Origin: Clostridia bacterium
GTDB taxonomy: Bacteria > Bacillota > Clostridia > UMGS1810
Length of the DNA: 64,000 nt
Assembly: GCA_017481205.1 (NCBI GenBank)
Contig: JAFUPN010000041.1
Coordinates: forward strand, 124,001 to 188,000
Reading direction: 5' to 3'
Position 1 is the first letter of the stretch. Every line of letters begins with the position of its first letter. Both the position numbers and the translations under genes were made by a program. This document shows positions 25,006-36,200 of this stretch, in pieces. The notes below the pieces were generated by a model, which made no database searches, was not told where the DNA came from, and was given only the letters and a program-made list of their open reading frames with translations.

Positions 25006-27175
25006 ACTGTTCACCTTCTTTTTTTATAACCTGTATGTCAGCACAGTGTCCCTCAAAGGAGGCAAACACATCTATCCACCTGCCCGGCTCTTCGCTGCCT
25101 CTTAGCATGGCGGGAGTGATTCCCATAACATAGCGGTAATAGAGATATACAGGGAATGCAGACCAGCCGTGGCACAGACTGCCCGCCAGCTGAAAATCCT
25201 CTGCTCCGCCCTCTGTCTCCCAGAAGGAAGTGGCTCCCTTAAAGAGCATTCTGCCCCATTTTTCGGCGATTTCATCAAATACAAGCCTGTCAAACCTGCC
25301 GCCCCTGCCCAGAAGCACCTCGTATTTATACAGGGAATAGCTCAGAGTAATTTTTACAAGACCGTTTCCGGGATTTGCAATAAGACTGCAGAGTGCGTCC
25401 TCCTTGCCCGCTGCAACGCCCGAATATACTGCCATAACCTGCATAAGCTCTCCGTAATGCTGACCCTTACCTGCATAGTAATAAGAGCAATACATTCCCT
25501 TTTCGGCATCCCACAGCTTTTGGTTTATTTCGTTTTTCAGTTTATTAAGAATTGTAGTATATTTTTCGTAAAATTCCTTTTTGCCGAAGCTGTCTGCCAG
25601 GCTTACCATGCTTTTTAACGCTATATAAACAAACACCTTGTATATACCGTCAAAGAAATCGGGATTTTCAAGACGCAACGAGTTTTTGCCGACATTCTCA
25701 TAGCCCTCCGACCACTCATAAAAGTTCCAGTAATTATCTCCGGCGGGGGGCTCAAAGCCGTTTTTCTCATATGCAGCTACTGCCGCTTCAAGCTTATCCC
25801 AGTAGTTATCCACAAAATAAGAATCACCGGTAAATTCATAATATTCGGTAATTTCAAGAAACCACAGCAATGTAAACGAGGGTATCCTAAGAAGTTCATC
25901 CGTAGGAGCACATATGGTCTGATAGCCGTCCTCACCGAAGCTGTCACCCAAAAGCGCCAGAGACGCTCTGATAAAATCATAGTCCTCATAGGTATAATAT
26001 CCGCACAGAATCTGATTTCTGGAATCGGAGGCATACAGAGCCTGCTCCCTCCACGGGCAGTCCTCATAATGCTCATGCATACAATGCCTGAGAGTATTCA
26101 TGCACACCTCATATATCTTATTATGCAGACTATCGCTGCAGCGGAATGAGGCTTTTTTATTTACGGGATAGAAGCATGGCTTTAAGCCTATATAATTAAT
26201 CTCAAGACTCTCAGTGCCTGAAATATGCAGCTGCAGATATCTGCCTGCTATTCTCTTGAAATAATATGTAAAGCTTTCTCCGCCGCCTTTTGCAATATAG
26301 CTGTTTGCAAACCGGCGGGTTTTTATCTCGGTACGCACGCGCATATCATCAAGATGCTCGCCATAGCCGATTTCAATCAAAGTGCCTTTATCCACACACA
26401 TATCCATGGTGAAATATCCGCTTTCTTCCCTGCCTAAGTCTATAATAACATACACACCGTCGTATTGCATATTAAAAAGGGATGCTCCACCCGGCAGACA
26501 GGGCTCTCCTGCAAAAATATCTTCAAATTTCCTGTGAGAAAGAAAATCAGTGTACATACGGTGAGCAATATTATCGCTCTCCCTCTCACCACGTATAAAA
26601 TATCCCTGGGCTATAATTTTTGCAGGGATTATATCGCCGATAACATTCTTTTTGACAGGTCTGGGAGCAAGCACGGTATCAACAGCTTTTACCGCCGCTG
26701 GACTGAAATCGCCGTTTGTACTGTTTGCATCATACATAAATCCATAGCCCAGCTGAGCCGTTATCATATATGTATCACCGGAAGCATAGTTGGTATTGAC
26801 CGCTGCCATAACATTTTCATCGCTGATATACACGTTGTCAAAATTATTGAGGGCAAAGCATAATGCATTTATACCCCTTGCATACTGCATACTTTTGCCG
26901 CCCTGATGATATGCGCATATCTCAAGACGGTTTTCGCCTTCTTTAAGCATATCTCCGACATCGAGGGTATCATAGCTTTTTTTGTCCGGGTAGTCGTGAT
27001 ACTGACCGCAGCCTGCAAACGAGCCGTTAAGCCATACCGCATATTCACTGTCCACAGATATCTCAAGTACAGCATTTTTGTCAACACAGTCAATATTAAA
27101 ATCAAGAAAAAAATCAACATATTGGTTGATGCTATATGCACAGTCCGCCCATATCCATTTTGCATTTTCTATCAT
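24989..27175 (-). CDS. GH78-like alpha-L-rhamnosidase, cytoplasmic
   Basis: 728 residues, no signal peptide. N-terminal beta-sandwich (VLEISVDSEYAVWLNG), concanavalin-like middle domain (MQYDGVYVIIDLGREESGYF) and alpha/alpha barrel. HYEDCPWREQALYASDSRNQ is the rhamnosidase active-site signature with the general acid region (compare DCPHREQNAWTGD in the other copy), and GATSFWETEGGAEDF is the late conserved block. The pair of GH78-type enzymes (this and 16802-18931) share only the fold signatures, so they probably act on different rhamnosides. ATG 27175 follows AAGGAG by eight bases and lies four bases after the SGNH gene. Confidence 0.8.
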   Translation of the reverse strand: MIENAKWIWADCAYSINQYVDFFLDFNIDCVDKNAVLEISVDSEYAVWLNGSFAGCGQYHDYPDKKSYDTLDVGDMLKEGENRLEICAYHQGGKSMQYARGINALCFALNNFDNVYISDENVMAAVNTNYASGDTYMITAQLGYGFMYDANSTNGDFSPAAVKAVDTVLAPRPVKKNVIGDIIPAKIIAQGYFIRGERESDNIAHRMYTDFLSHRKFEDIFAGEPCLPGGASLFNMQYDGVYVIIDLGREESGYFTMDMCVDKGTLIEIGYGEHLDDMRVRTEIKTRRFANSYIAKGGGESFTYYFKRIAGRYLQLHISGTESLEINYIGLKPCFYPVNKKASFRCSDSLHNKIYEVCMNTLRHCMHEHYEDCPWREQALYASDSRNQILCGYYTYEDYDFIRASLALLGDSFGEDGYQTICAPTDELLRIPSFTLLWFLEITEYYEFTGDSYFVDNYWDKLEAAVAAYEKNGFEPPAGDNYWNFYEWSEGYENVGKNSLRLENPDFFDGIYKVFVYIALKSMVSLADSFGKKEFYEKYTTILNKLKNEINQKLWDAEKGMYCSYYYAGKGQHYGELMQVMAVYSGVAAGKEDALCSLIANPGNGLVKITLSYSLYKYEVLLGRGGRFDRLVFDEIAEKWGRMLFKGATSFWETEGGAEDFQLAGSLCHGWSAFPVYLYYRYVMGITPAMLRGSEEPGRWIDVFASFEGHCADIQVIKKEGEQCDYIK

Positions 27176-27179
27176 CAGC

Positions 27180-27908
27180 TTACTCCTTGTTCATCATTGT
27201 GTCAACTAACTCTGCGGCAAACAGCCAGTGCATCTCACGGCTCGGGTGATTAATATAATTTGCCAGAAGGCTTGTGGTATCAACACCGTTTTTCTCCAGC
27301 AGCTTCCATTTTGCATAGCAGTCGCACACGGGGATGTCGTATTTTTTGCAAAGCTTTTTTGCAGCCTCCTCAAACTGCTCAAGTACACCCTCATTCTGAG
27401 CCTTCATAACGGTTTCTGCCATGCTTATAAACTGAGGGTCTGTCATATGACAGCTGATTTCTGTATTCATCATATTCGGCGTCATATATATAACCTCCGC
27501 ACCGGAGTCAAGTATTGTTTTAAAGATAATATCAAGATTTTTTTCAAAATCACAAATCTTATCCACACCCCAATGACAGTCGTTGAGCCCGAAGCACACT
27601 ACAACCAAATCAGGGCTGTAGCGCAGTACATCTCTTTCAATTCGTGTAATACCTACATTGGTTGTGGTTCCGTTAAGACCTGCATTGATAATATTAAAAG
27701 CAACCTGAGGATAAAGGTAGGAAAGGATTTTCTTTACCTTATATATATAACCGTTTTCACTGTCAAAAACCGTTGTAAAGCTTGTCTCCCCTGTTTTATA
27801 AAGCTCAAAGCAGCCCTGGGTCACACTGTCTCCCATAAAGGCTATTGTAACGGCGGGATTTCCGTTATTATTTTCTTGCTTACGGCATATTTTTTCAATA
27901 ATCTTCAT
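27180..27908 (-). CDS. SGNH/GDSL hydrolase (probable carbohydrate esterase), cytoplasmic
   Basis: 242 residues. Block I IAFMGDSVTQGCFE with the catalytic Ser; block II Gly in NAGLNGTTTNVG; block III VVVCFGLNDCHWG with the oxyanion Asn; block V HPSREMHWLFA, with the catalytic His. No signal peptide, so it acts on imported material. Likely an O-acetyl esterase working with the downstream rhamnosidase. Start ATG 27908 has GAGGG six bases before it; a TTG two codons upstream overlaps the preceding stop codon. Gap to the AraC regulator gene is two bases. Confidence 0.8.
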   Translation of the reverse strand: MKIIEKICRKQENNNGNPAVTIAFMGDSVTQGCFELYKTGETSFTTVFDSENGYIYKVKKILSYLYPQVAFNIINAGLNGTTTNVGITRIERDVLRYSPDLVVVCFGLNDCHWGVDKICDFEKNLDIIFKTILDSGAEVIYMTPNMMNTEISCHMTDPQFISMAETVMKAQNEGVLEQFEEAAKKLCKKYDIPVCDCYAKWKLLEKNGVDTTSLLANYINHPSREMHWLFAAELVDTMMNKE

Positions 27909-27910
27909 AA

Positions 27911-30139
27911 TCAACCCTCTTTTTTATTTGCTTTTCTGTATAGACCGGGTGTAACACCTGTCTGTGCCTTAAATTTTCTTATAAAGTTGGATACCTCTGT
28001 AAAGCCGATATCATCCGCAATCTCTTTGATTGTTTTGTCCGTATCCAGCAAAATACGTTTTGCATTGTCAATCTGGACCTTTGCCACATAGGCAGACATT
28101 GTGGTTCCCTTTTTCATCTTGAAATACTGACCCAAATAGGTTGCAGAAACCCCAAAATGCCTTGCCACACCGTCTACCGAAAAATGCGGACTGTTGTAAT
28201 TGTTTTCTATATATTCCACAATCTGGTCGATAAAGCTGTCTGTCTCGGCAGATTCCTTTGAGATTTCGTCAAATACATCCCGGAGGAATTTTTTTACCTC
28301 GCTCACCAAAACATCTATGCTTTCAAAATTAACCAGAGTTGTAATGTCAAATCTGCTCAGATACAGCTCCTCATATTCACTGCCGAACTTGTCGGACACT
28401 GCCTTGAGTATAACGATAATCAGCTCGAAACATACGCACTGAGAAGCTGTGAGGGGTGCATCGTAAAGTGAATTGACTATATTGTCAATCTGCTCAAAGG
28501 TTTTTTCTATTTCTCCTGCTTTAATATAGGTAGGGATTTTTTTCATATCGCGGTAAACATACTTATCCTTATCGCAATCCGTACTTATATCACTGAAGAA
28601 AATAATCTTGCCTATTCCCTTTGATTTCTTATAATCCCCTGCAGATTTTGCCTCAATATAGGATTTCCATACGGTAGATACATCCGACACAGGGTTTCCC
28701 ACTCCCACCGTTATCCTGCTTGTCATCATTTCCTCAAGGAAATTCTGCAGATTGGCAATTAGGTTGTGGTCATAATCCGTGTGCACATCGGACATGGCAG
28801 GACAGATAATGCATAGCTTGCGGTTTTCAAAGACCGTCACGGACAGGCAGTTGTATTCTGCAATGTATTCAACCAGAAGCTTTACAACATCCGAAACAAG
28901 CTCCGGTACATATTCGTCAATCTCAAAAAGAGCTATATAGTAATAGTCAAAATCAAACGAAACATCATAAAAGGCAAATTTGCTCTTAACCTCGGCTTCA
29001 TCGGAAAATTCTCCGTTTACCAGCTTATAGAACATATGCTCCTTTGCAATGGCATAGGCGTCTTCAACCTTTTTTTCAAGGTCATCCTTGGTTTTGACAA
29101 GATAATTGATATTATTGTTTATTGCCTCAAGCTCATTTACATCGTCATTTGATTTTTCCAGGCGCAGTGCAAGACTTCGTATAGGATTGTATATTTTCTT
29201 TATGGAATATACTGTTACAAAAACACCTCCAATTACAACCATCAGGATTACAAAAGTATAAATCCACTGGATAAGCAAAAGGTTTTTGTGGGTATCGGCA
29301 TATTCCGATACAAAAACATAGCACCAGTCAACAGAGTCGGAGCAGACACTGCTTATATAGTACACATCGTTGTTAAGCTTAAGCTTTTCACCGTCTTTAT
29401 ATTCAAGCTTGCTTATTTCCCAGGAGGGAATCCTGTAGTTTTCAGTATTTTGGGCAATGCAGTAGCCATTCCCATCAAAAACATAACTGTCGCCGTCGAT
29501 ATTTTTCAGCAGACTGCCAATATAGCTTGCGTCCAGCATAAATATGGCAAGCCTGTTGTTTGAGCTGTATATGGTGGTTTCCTTTACTACATAAGCATAT
29601 ATCTCACGGCTTGAATTTATCCTCTGGCGAATGGGGATAAGCCTGATTATCTCCTTACTGCCGAGAAAATCCCTGAAATCCTGAGCAGAATATCCCACTG
29701 CCTCATACATGATCTCAAAATAATGGGACAGGCTCATGGAGTTCTGTGAGGAAAAGACATAATCCAGCTTAGGATTATATACAGCCACCTCCGAAATAAA
29801 ATTGTTGGCACCGATATAGCCGTCAAGCTTTGACTGAAACAGACGCATATTGCTAACACTGACCTGCTCTGTATCCATAAGCTCCGAGTCGGAAAAAATC
29901 TTTCCCGCAAGATACATAAGACCTTCTGTCTCTATATCCATAACCTGTCTTAGACTTTCAATACCGGATTTTGTTCTTTCGGCAATTTCCTTTTTGTACA
30001 TATTAAAGTTTATCTGAAACATAATAGCTGTAATCAGCACAATTGGAACAACCATGGTAAAAATATGAGGCAACAAAAAGCTTTTTAATATTGTGTTTTT
30101 TGAAAATATCTTTTTAAACTGTTTAAGCAAAATTGTCAC
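27911..30139 (-). CDS. Membrane-bound AraC-family regulator with extracellular sensor (YesS-like)
   Basis: 742 residues. Membrane segment about 20-45 (FLLPHIFTMVVPIVLITAIM), extracellular dCache-like sensor about 46-285, second membrane segment about 290-312 (WIYTFVILMVVIGGVFVTVY) followed by a short HAMP-like/coiled stretch (to ~365), a middle cytoplasmic domain, and a C-terminal AraC double helix-turn-helix (about 638-742: VDGVARHFGVSATYLGQYF; IKEIADDIGFTEVSNFIRKF). Such one-component sensors activate neighbouring sugar importer and hydrolase genes in response to extracellular oligosaccharide. It lies in the middle of the array it probably controls; the direct repeats at 47865-47917 are candidate targets. 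Confidence 0.85.
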   Translation of the reverse strand: MTILLKQFKKIFSKNTILKSFLLPHIFTMVVPIVLITAIMFQINFNMYKKEIAERTKSGIESLRQVMDIETEGLMYLAGKIFSDSELMDTEQVSVSNMRLFQSKLDGYIGANNFISEVAVYNPKLDYVFSSQNSMSLSHYFEIMYEAVGYSAQDFRDFLGSKEIIRLIPIRQRINSSREIYAYVVKETTIYSSNNRLAIFMLDASYIGSLLKNIDGDSYVFDGNGYCIAQNTENYRIPSWEISKLEYKDGEKLKLNNDVYYISSVCSDSVDWCYVFVSEYADTHKNLLLIQWIYTFVILMVVIGGVFVTVYSIKKIYNPIRSLALRLEKSNDDVNELEAINNNINYLVKTKDDLEKKVEDAYAIAKEHMFYKLVNGEFSDEAEVKSKFAFYDVSFDFDYYYIALFEIDEYVPELVSDVVKLLVEYIAEYNCLSVTVFENRKLCIICPAMSDVHTDYDHNLIANLQNFLEEMMTSRITVGVGNPVSDVSTVWKSYIEAKSAGDYKKSKGIGKIIFFSDISTDCDKDKYVYRDMKKIPTYIKAGEIEKTFEQIDNIVNSLYDAPLTASQCVCFELIIVILKAVSDKFGSEYEELYLSRFDITTLVNFESIDVLVSEVKKFLRDVFDEISKESAETDSFIDQIVEYIENNYNSPHFSVDGVARHFGVSATYLGQYFKMKKGTTMSAYVAKVQIDNAKRILLDTDKTIKEIADDIGFTEVSNFIRKFKAQTGVTPGLYRKANKKEG

Positions 30140-30152
30140 CTCCTAATAATAT

Positions 30153-33100
30153 TTATTTTACCACATATTGCTTATAATTCTCAAGACGGTATAATGTTAT
30201 ACAGTTTGCATTATGGTAATCGGCAGCGCCGATATTTGCTTCACGCACCACATAAACAATATCTTCTCCGTCAAATATAAAATCAGGATACTGGAATGCA
30301 TTTTCCTGAGTCAGCTTTTCCCAGTTATCGAGCCAATCCGGCACAAGCAGGGTTTCTGCGACCTCCCAGTTGTACATATCATCCGATACAAGAAGAGACA
30401 GACATATTCTCTGGAGTGAATAATCCCTCTGTGTATTGGGATTTGAAAGGGCGATATATTTTCCTGTGGTCTCATCGTATCTGACAGTGAATTTTGACAT
30501 ACCTCCGGGGAAGGAAATCACTCTGTCAAAAGCAAGAGTTTCGTCATCAGTAAGCTTAAGCACAGCCGCCCAATCAGCGCTTGGAGCAGAGTTGAAGCGG
30601 GTCAGGACATAAAGCTCTCCATCGGGACCGATAACTGCATTTGCCTCACATATGCCCGGGTCTGCGCAGTTAAGCTCCGACGGTAGCCTGCTTATATGGT
30701 CGGCAAGCTGAACAGTGTTTGAAATAGTCCAGCTGTCACGGCGGAGCAAATCTGCATTTTCATCTGCAGACATAACCACTACCTTAAAATTCTGCCAGGA
30801 GCTGCCGCTTATATCAAAAGCACGGTAAATCCTCCCGTCCTTTTTTACAACAGGAACAGGAGCGGTATGGGCAGGCATAACAATGGATGTGCCGTCATCC
30901 TCTACAAGCCAGCCTGTTTTGTTATCCTCGGGAACAGACCAGGTAAGACCGCCATCGTCACTGCGGTAAATAGCCACAGCCGCCGCCTCGCCGGTGCCAC
31001 GCCGAACTCCCATGAGATACAGAGCTTCCTTACCCGTATCCGACGGGGTGTTTGTAAAAAGATTTGCATACACAAGCTCTTCTATAGTATCGTCTATATT
31101 GTCATCATCATAATCGGCATCGAACTTTCTCACCTTCTGCCAGGTTTTGCCGTTATCGGCAGAGCGGTATACGGTTGTACCGTGCCCTATTGTATCATGG
31201 GAGGCAACCAGTGTACCATCGCCAAGCTTTACAACAGCAGGGGATGAGGGAAAGATTTTTTCGGGATTTTCGCTTACTGCAATCTCTGTCCTTGTGCCGT
31301 AATGGTCGGCAGACTGCTGTTTGTAGGGAAGATTGGTGAGAGCGTCATAAAGCCAGAGGGCATAATCGTCATCCCACTCAAGCTTTTCAAGTGCTCCCGG
31401 AGTTCCTGCAGCCGCAAGACCGCAGCTGTTGTAATATACCTTCCTGCCCAGCTGCTCTGCAACCGCTCTGAAAGGAACATACATATTATTCCCCTCTGCA
31501 TAGGGAGCATCGGCAAGTATATATTCATTGCCGGATACAGTATATACATTGCTTCCGGCGGTAAATGTCATTTCTCCTATTCTTGCAGTACCTGAGGAAA
31601 TATCCACTGTAACAGGATAATCCGTCAGCTTTTCAATAAGCCTTGATGGCACAAAGAGAGTTGAGCCCGCAATGACAGGCACCGCATCAGGGTTTTCCCA
31701 GTCTATGCGCTGTCTCCTGCAATCAGCCATAACCTCGTTATGACCCTCGGCAAGAACAAGCATATTCGGAGAAAGTGTATTTAAAAGGGCATAGTTATCC
31801 GCATCCCGCGACATAACACTGCCGCTGATATTTTCATGGTAAATGTACCGCGCTTCATTAGCAGTTACAGCACGGTTATATATCCTGAGCTCATCCATAG
31901 CTCCGTTAAAGGTTTTTGAATAGGTACTTCCCGAATGGTCGCCGCCGATGGTGGCATCGGGTATGTAGCCATCAAGCACAAAGCTGTCATTTACATAAGC
32001 AACAGTGTTTGAACCCTTGGCATTATTAGGCTTTATTTCCTCTCCATCAAGAAAGAGCCTCATATACTTTTGCTCAAGATCGGTGGTAACCGTAACATGA
32101 TGCCATTTTTCAAATTCGTTTTTCATAACATCTTCAAAATCGGTGGTTTTGATAAAATTTATTCCGCACAAGGGTGTATCAGTGCCGCTTCTCACAGAAA
32201 CAGATATCTCTCCGCTGTTGCGGAACACAAGGTGAAACAAAGCTCCTGAATCTATGATATTAAGTGAAAGAGCTCGATTCACGGTGTTTGAACCCGGCAG
32301 CTTGTTGAGATAAAACCAGCCGGAAACAGTAAGACCTTTTGCTCCGTTCAGCGCCTTGGTAATATTATTACCTATATTAATCCAGTTTTTTTCGTCGGGG
32401 TGAAAAACCACAGCAGAGCCTCTTACACCCTCGGTCCAGTCAAGGTCCCTATGAGCATTGCCCACAGCTTTTATAAAGCCGTCCTTTGAATAAACGGTAT
32501 TGCCCTCACCCTCATCAAAGGGAAAATAAGATATCAGACTGTCCTTTAATACATCGTTGTATGCTTCGTCAATATCATAGCCGCTGTCCAGCTTATACAC
32601 TGTCATCGGCTCACTGCAATGGATATTTGCAGGGTTTATCCTCACCTCATCCATCATGATACCGGTATCTCCTATTTTATCCGGCAGTGATGCATCGGTA
32701 AAGGTAAACACATCTCCCGAAAAAGCCATGGGCACAGTTGTAAAATGTACGCCGTTAACATAAAAGCGAGTCATTTTCCTTGCAAAATCAATACCCACGG
32801 CAATATGAGTCCATCTTGCAAAGCTTTTGCCGGTATCGTAGGACGCCTGCAGCAAATCCTCAGAAGATTCGGAGCTTGCAAAGACAGTGATAACAGAGGC
32901 TTCCTTCACAATCTTTATACCGGCTTTTTCACCACTCTGATAAACGGTAAAGAGATTGCCGTTGTCCGCTCCGTCATTTTTGATATACGCCGACAGGGTA
33001 ACACCATTTACTCCGCTGAGCATAGTGCCGATTTCTCCATTATCAGCAAATATGCCGCCTCCTTCACCGATACGCACGCCGCTGCCAACGTATCCGAACA

Positions 33101-33272
33101 CCTCGGATACGTTAACAGCGTCAAAGCCTTGGAGGCTGTCTCTCTCATTTACGGCAAGACCGCCCTCAACACTCTCAAAGCTCAGATGAACAATGGGATT
33201 GCTGACAGCAGAAGCTGTGACGGGTAATATTAAGGATAAAGCCATTACTGCTGTAAATAAGTGTTTTTTCAT
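30153..33272 (-). CDS. Secreted sialidase-fold (BNR) protein with LamG and copper-amine-oxidase-N-like domains, copy 1
   Basis: 1039 residues. Signal peptide 1-23. Two LamG-type jelly rolls (about 25-215 and 240-480; FDEGEGN and GAMDELRIYNRAVTANEARY are typical). A domain like the copper amine oxidase N-terminal stalk (about 490-620; VPSRLIEKL, MYVPFRAVAEQLGRKVYY) follows. The rest is a sialidase-type propeller with Asp-box repeats YRSADNGKTW and YRSDDGGLTW. The classic FRIP and arginine triad of GH33 are not obvious, so the substrate need not be sialic acid; other BNR-fold enzymes act on rhamnose-glucuronate links. Start ATG 33272 (MKKHLF) has GAGG eight bases before it; an upstream ATG at 33308 overlaps the previous gene. 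Tandem duplicate of 33283-36414. Confidence 0.75.
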   Translation of the reverse strand: MKKHLFTAVMALSLILPVTASAVSNPIVHLSFESVEGGLAVNERDSLQGFDAVNVSEVFGYVGSGVRIGEGGGIFADNGEIGTMLSGVNGVTLSAYIKNDGADNGNLFTVYQSGEKAGIKIVKEASVITVFASSESSEDLLQASYDTGKSFARWTHIAVGIDFARKMTRFYVNGVHFTTVPMAFSGDVFTFTDASLPDKIGDTGIMMDEVRINPANIHCSEPMTVYKLDSGYDIDEAYNDVLKDSLISYFPFDEGEGNTVYSKDGFIKAVGNAHRDLDWTEGVRGSAVVFHPDEKNWINIGNNITKALNGAKGLTVSGWFYLNKLPGSNTVNRALSLNIIDSGALFHLVFRNSGEISVSVRSGTDTPLCGINFIKTTDFEDVMKNEFEKWHHVTVTTDLEQKYMRLFLDGEEIKPNNAKGSNTVAYVNDSFVLDGYIPDATIGGDHSGSTYSKTFNGAMDELRIYNRAVTANEARYIYHENISGSVMSRDADNYALLNTLSPNMLVLAEGHNEVMADCRRQRIDWENPDAVPVIAGSTLFVPSRLIEKLTDYPVTVDISSGTARIGEMTFTAGSNVYTVSGNEYILADAPYAEGNNMYVPFRAVAEQLGRKVYYNSCGLAAAGTPGALEKLEWDDDYALWLYDALTNLPYKQQSADHYGTRTEIAVSENPEKIFPSSPAVVKLGDGTLVASHDTIGHGTTVYRSADNGKTWQKVRKFDADYDDDNIDDTIEELVYANLFTNTPSDTGKEALYLMGVRRGTGEAAAVAIYRSDDGGLTWSVPEDNKTGWLVEDDGTSIVMPAHTAPVPVVKKDGRIYRAFDISGSSWQNFKVVVMSADENADLLRRDSWTISNTVQLADHISRLPSELNCADPGICEANAVIGPDGELYVLTRFNSAPSADWAAVLKLTDDETLAFDRVISFPGGMSKFTVRYDETTGKYIALSNPNTQRDYSLQRICLSLLVSDDMYNWEVAETLLVPDWLDNWEKLTQENAFQYPDFIFDGEDIVYVVREANIGAADYHNANCITLYRLENYKQYVVK

Positions 33273-33282
33273 CAAATCAACC

Positions 33283-36200
33283 TCAATCAATATATTTTCT
33301 GAAATCACTCAGCCTGTATAAGGTCTGATAGTTACTGTTGTGGTAGTTTTCAGCGTCGGGGTCTGCCTCACGGACAGCATAGAGAATATCGTCTCCGTCA
33401 AATATCCAGTCGGGATACTGGAAACCGATGTCCTTTGTGAGCATCTCCCAGTTTTCCAGCCAGGGAGGCACTATAAGGGTCTCGGCAATACGCCAGTTGT
33501 ACATATCATCGGATACCAGCATAGAGAGCACTGTTCGCTGCAACGTATAATCCGGCTGAATATTAGGATTTGAAAGGGCAATCCATTTGCCTGATACCTC
33601 ATCGTATCTGACAACAAATTTTGTCATGCCTCCGGGGAAATCAATAATCCGATCAAACACCAGTGTTTCGTCTTCAACAAGCTTAAGCACTGCCGCAAGC
33701 TCTATGCTGGGCGCAGAGTTAAAGCGTGCCATAACATAAATTTCTCCGTCCGGTCCGACAACCGCATTTGCCTCAAACATACCTGGGTCTGTACAGGTGC
33801 TGCCCTCAGGGAATTGGTCTGCATAATCACTGAGCAGTATCGGGTTGGAAATAGTCCAGCTGTCTCTGTCAAGTAAATCTGCATTTTCATCGGCAGACAT
33901 AACCACAACCTTAAAATACCTCCAGCTTCTGCCGCTGGTATCAAAGGCGCGGTAAATCCTTCCGTCCTTCTTTACAACAGGTGTGGGGGCAGTATGCGCG
34001 GGAATAACAACGGATGTGCCGTCATCCTCCACAAGCCAGCCTGTCTTGTTATCCACAGGCACAGACCAGGTGAGTCCGCCATCGTCACTGCGGTAAATTG
34101 CAACAGCAGCCGGGTCTCCCGTACCTCTGCGCACACCCATAAGATAAAGAGTTTCTACTCCTGTTTCTGCAGGGGTGTTGGTAAAGAGGTTTGCATACAC
34201 AATTTCTTCTATTGTATCGTCAATAATGTCATTGTCGGCATCGGCATTGGGCTTTCTTACCCTTTCCCAGGTATCTCCGTCATCTGTTGAACGGAGAATC
34301 ATGGTGCCGTTTCCGATTACGTCATGAGAAGCAACCAAGGTACCGTCCTTAAGTCTTACTATGGAAGGAGAGGTATAATATATCCTTGTGCTTGAATCAA
34401 TATAGTCAATGACCTTTCGGGTAGCATAATGGTCAGCTCTCTGCTGCGGATACGGCAGATTGGTAAGCGCATCCTGCATCCAGAGCACAAATTCACCGTC
34501 TACCTCCAGCTGTTTTACTGCCTTGCTACTTCCCACAGCCACAAGTCCGCAGTCGTTGTAATAAATCGCCTTGCCCATAAGCTGAGCAATGGGTCTTAAG
34601 GGAACATACATCATGTCCCCCTCAAAATACGGAGCGTCACTTAGCGGGAATGTTACGTTTCCGGAGTAATATTCCATGCTTCCCGCAGTAAACAGCATCG
34701 AGCCTGCCTCAGCTATAATACGAGTTGTCTTTTTATCAGAGTCTATCTCTGTCTGAGCACCAAGCACATTTGCTGCAAAGGATGCGGGAACCATTGTGGT
34801 TGAGCCGTGCAGTACCGGCACTGCATCAAAATTATCCCAGTCTATACGCAGGCGTGTTTCATCTGCAAACACCTCGTTAAAGCCTAAAGACATAAAGGCA
34901 GTATCCTTTGTAAGCTCTCTGAGAATTGCATATTTATCGGAATCTCTTGATATAACACTTCCGTTTTTGTTTTCAACATAAATATATTCTGCCTCTTCAA
35001 CAGAGATTGCACGGTCATATATTTTAAGGTCGTCAATAGCTCCGTTGAAGGTCATTGTATAATCCATATTGGTTGGGTCGCCGCCGATTGTATCATCGTT
35101 TGCGCCCTCGGCATAGGAGAAGGTGGTCTGAGAATAGTTGGTATGTATATCACCATCGTTCTGCATACCCTTCTGCTCCTTACCGTTCAGGAACAGACGG
35201 ATTGTATTTTCCTCAAGGTCGGTGGTCATGGTTATATGATGCCACACACCGAATGGATAATCCGTCTTTGACGGCTGGTAGTTAAGACCTGTAAGAGGTC
35301 CCGCCGGATCGCTTCGCAGGGCACAGAGTATTATTCCGCCGGAATTCATTGTCCAGTGGAACATAGCACGCACACCGTCTATATTGAGAGAAAGCGCTCT
35401 GTTCTGATAAGCGGAGCCGCTCTCAAAATTGAGGAAAAACCAGCCGGAAACAGTAAGACCGCTCTTTCCTACCAAAGCGTCAGAAACATGTTTTCCTATA
35501 TTAATATAGTTTTTGCTGTCTGCATGAAACATAACCGCAGAGCCATTTACACCCTCTGTCCAGTCAAGGTCGGACACAGCCTTGCCCTCTATCTCAGCCT
35601 TGCCGGTAGAATGAACAACATTTCCCTCTCCCTCGTCAAAGGCAAAATGAGCAATAAGATTATCCTTTAATATATCCTTATAGCCTTCTTCCTCAGGAGG
35701 CAGGCTGTCCGAAGCAAAAAGCTCCGCCGCATCAGACTCAGACATTGCCGCAGGGTGAACTCTCACCTCATCAACGGAAAATCCGCTGTCGCCGATTACA
35801 TCCCAAAGTGAACCGGACTGCAGGTTAAAGGTTTTTCCCACAAAAGCCGCAGTGGATGAAGCAATTTTTTTGCCGTTAATATAAATTGATATAATATTTT
35901 TGTCAAAGTCTGCAGAGGCAAGAACATGAGTCCACTGCGCAAAGCTTTCATCAGTACCGGCTTCAACTGTCTTGGGAAGCTCGTTTTTGTCGCTGCTCAC
36001 GGCAAATTTTATAACAGAGCCGGTCTTGCTCAGGCTTATGCCCACTTTGTCGCCGCCCTTATATACAGTCAGGACATTTCCGTCCTGCTTATCGCCGTTT
36101 TTTACATATGCAGACACAGAGACACCCCGTGCGCCTGAAAGGCTGTTGACTATTTTACCCGCTTCCGAGTGGATATAGCCCTTGCTTCCGACAGCCGCGC

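Noticed and set aside
27228..28091. 287-residue plus-strand open frame
   Set aside because: Antisense to the SGNH hydrolase and AraC genes, both with clear motifs; Cys/His/Tyr-rich composition of an antisense shadow and no SD.
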